The notes below the pieces were generated by a model. That model was not told the origin of the DNA. It searched no databases and worked only from the letters and a program-made list of their open reading frames with translations. A program made the position numbers and the translations under genes. Shown piece by piece: positions 14,534 to 14,985 of a stretch of DNA of 14,985 bases. How positions within the stretch are numbered: position 1 is the stretch's first letter; the number at the start of each line of letters is the position of its first letter. Source of the stretch: Acetobacteraceae bacterium (GTDB lineage: Bacteria > Pseudomonadota > Alphaproteobacteria > Acetobacterales > Acetobacteraceae); the NCBI GenBank assembly GCA_947446625.1, contig CANFIE010000045.1, positions 1-14,985 on the forward strand, read 5' to 3'.

Positions 14534-14985
14534 CGGCGCCAGGGCCGGGTAGTGTCGCGGCTCATGAAGGCCAAGGGCGTGCCGCCCGGGGTCATCAGCC
14601 AAATGCTGTACATGCCACCGGCTTCCAGCCCCTCCAGCGCGAATTCCGGCGCGGTCAAACCGGTGCAACTGGCGCGCAGCCGGGCCTGTACCGGGTTCAC
14701 ACTGCGCTGCTTCACGCCACCGGCGGCAACCTCGGTGAACACGGCGGGGCCTTCCGGCGCCAGGGCCAGGCCGGCGGCGGCGCAGTCCGGCGTGGCGTTG
14801 TAGAAGGAAAGCCTGGCCCGCAACTGGTTGAAATCAGCCTGGTCCACCACCGGGGTAATCGCCAGGCCACCGGCGGGGGCGGGGCGCAGCACCACGGTCA
14901 AAAAGCTCCCCACCTCGGCCCGCAGCGTGGCGCGGGCGGTGGCGCCGCCGGCCGCGGCTTCCACCGCCAGTGCCCGGCCGGCCAC
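14530..14985 (-). CDS. AlgF-like polysaccharide O-acetylation protein (partial, C-terminal 151 residues)
   Basis: Periplasmic AlgF-family proteins help pass acetyl groups to alginate or, in Wss-type systems, cellulose. The visible part has the family pattern: a beta-rich segment (GSFLTVVLRPAPAGG), then DFNQLRARLSFYNATPDC (52-69 of the fragment), GLALAPEGPAVFTEVAAG, VKQRSVNPVQARLRASC and GLEAGGMYSIWLMTPGG before a short tail ending RPWRR. Conserved features are the FYN followed by Cys, the NPV motif and the second Cys, which could form a disulfide. The N-terminus and any signal peptide lie beyond the right edge; the leftmost visible codon is GTG, probably internal. The stop overlaps the SGNH hydrolase start by GTGA. 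Assignment is by motif pattern remembered for the family, not by alignment, so moderate certainty. Confidence 0.66.
   Translation of the reverse strand: MAGRALAVEAAAGGATARATLRAEVGSFLTVVLRPAPAGGLAITPVVDQADFNQLRARLSFYNATPDCAAAGLALAPEGPAVFTEVAAGGVKQRSVNPVQARLRASCTGLTAPEFALEGLEAGGMYSIWLMTPGGTPLAFMSRDTTRPWRR

Noticed and set aside
14534..14668. A longer start for the SGNH hydrolase
   Set aside because: The extra residues are hydrophilic, hide the signal peptide and overlap the AlgF-like gene by 139 bases; GTG 14533 restores a signal peptide at the N-terminus and a 4-bp overlap.
1..14985. CRISPR array, tRNA, rRNA, insertion sequence, integrase or attachment site
   Set aside because: Looked for regularly spaced repeats, cloverleaf-like segments, transposase or integrase motifs and terminal repeats; none seen.

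Overview
The window reads as chromosomal DNA of a GC-rich alphaproteobacterium. The densely packed GC-rich genes, GTG/TTG starts, 4-bp stop/start overlaps and gene families suggest Rhodospirillales, perhaps Acetobacteraceae. That placement is inference; no rRNA or other taxonomic marker is present.

Layout. (1) Bases 1-704, minus strand: the N-terminal part of a urea ABC transporter binding protein (urtA), reading out of the left edge. A well-spaced sigma-54 (-24/-12) promoter lies upstream of it. (2) Bases 705-980: a divergent control region with three short palindromes and a sigma-70-like promoter facing right. (3) Bases 981-1619: a metallo-beta-lactamase-fold hydrolase of the glyoxalase II-like type, ended by a hairpin terminator that overlaps its stop codon. 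(4) Bases 1620-2006: no intact gene, but a possible frameshifted coding remnant, then a short AT-richer stretch that may hold the promoter of the next operon. (5) Bases 2007-13783, plus strand: a tightly packed ten-gene unit. It encodes a LIV-type (hydrophobic amino acid transporter family) ABC importer: LivG and LivF ATPases, LivH and LivM permeases and a periplasmic binding protein. Interleaved with it are three different adenylate-forming enzymes (a 630-aa long-chain acyl-CoA synthetase-like protein, a 410-aa PaaK-like protein and a 540-aa ACSM/Acs-like acyl-CoA synthetase), then isovaleryl-CoA dehydrogenase and a family 2 glycosyltransferase. Nearly every junction is an overlap or a gap of a few bases. 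The only generous gap, with the only strong Shine-Dalgarno, precedes the binding protein. (6) Bases 13790-14985, minus strand and convergent: an exported SGNH hydrolase coupled by a 4-bp overlap to the C-terminal part of an AlgF-like polysaccharide O-acetylation protein that runs off the right edge.

How it may work. The large operon looks like a transport-and-activation system for a carboxylic acid rather than a plain amino acid importer. A binding protein and LIV permease would bring in the acid, the CoA ligases would trap it as a thioester, and an acyl-CoA dehydrogenase would begin oxidation. Isovaleryl-CoA dehydrogenase hints at a branched short-chain substrate, but the true ligand cannot be read from sequence. 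The right-hand pair suggests acetylation or deacetylation of an exported polysaccharide. The most useful points for follow-up are the import-plus-three-ligases operon, the PaaK-like protein that lacks a recognisable P-loop, the sigma-54 promoter of urtA, and the AlgF/SGNH pair.
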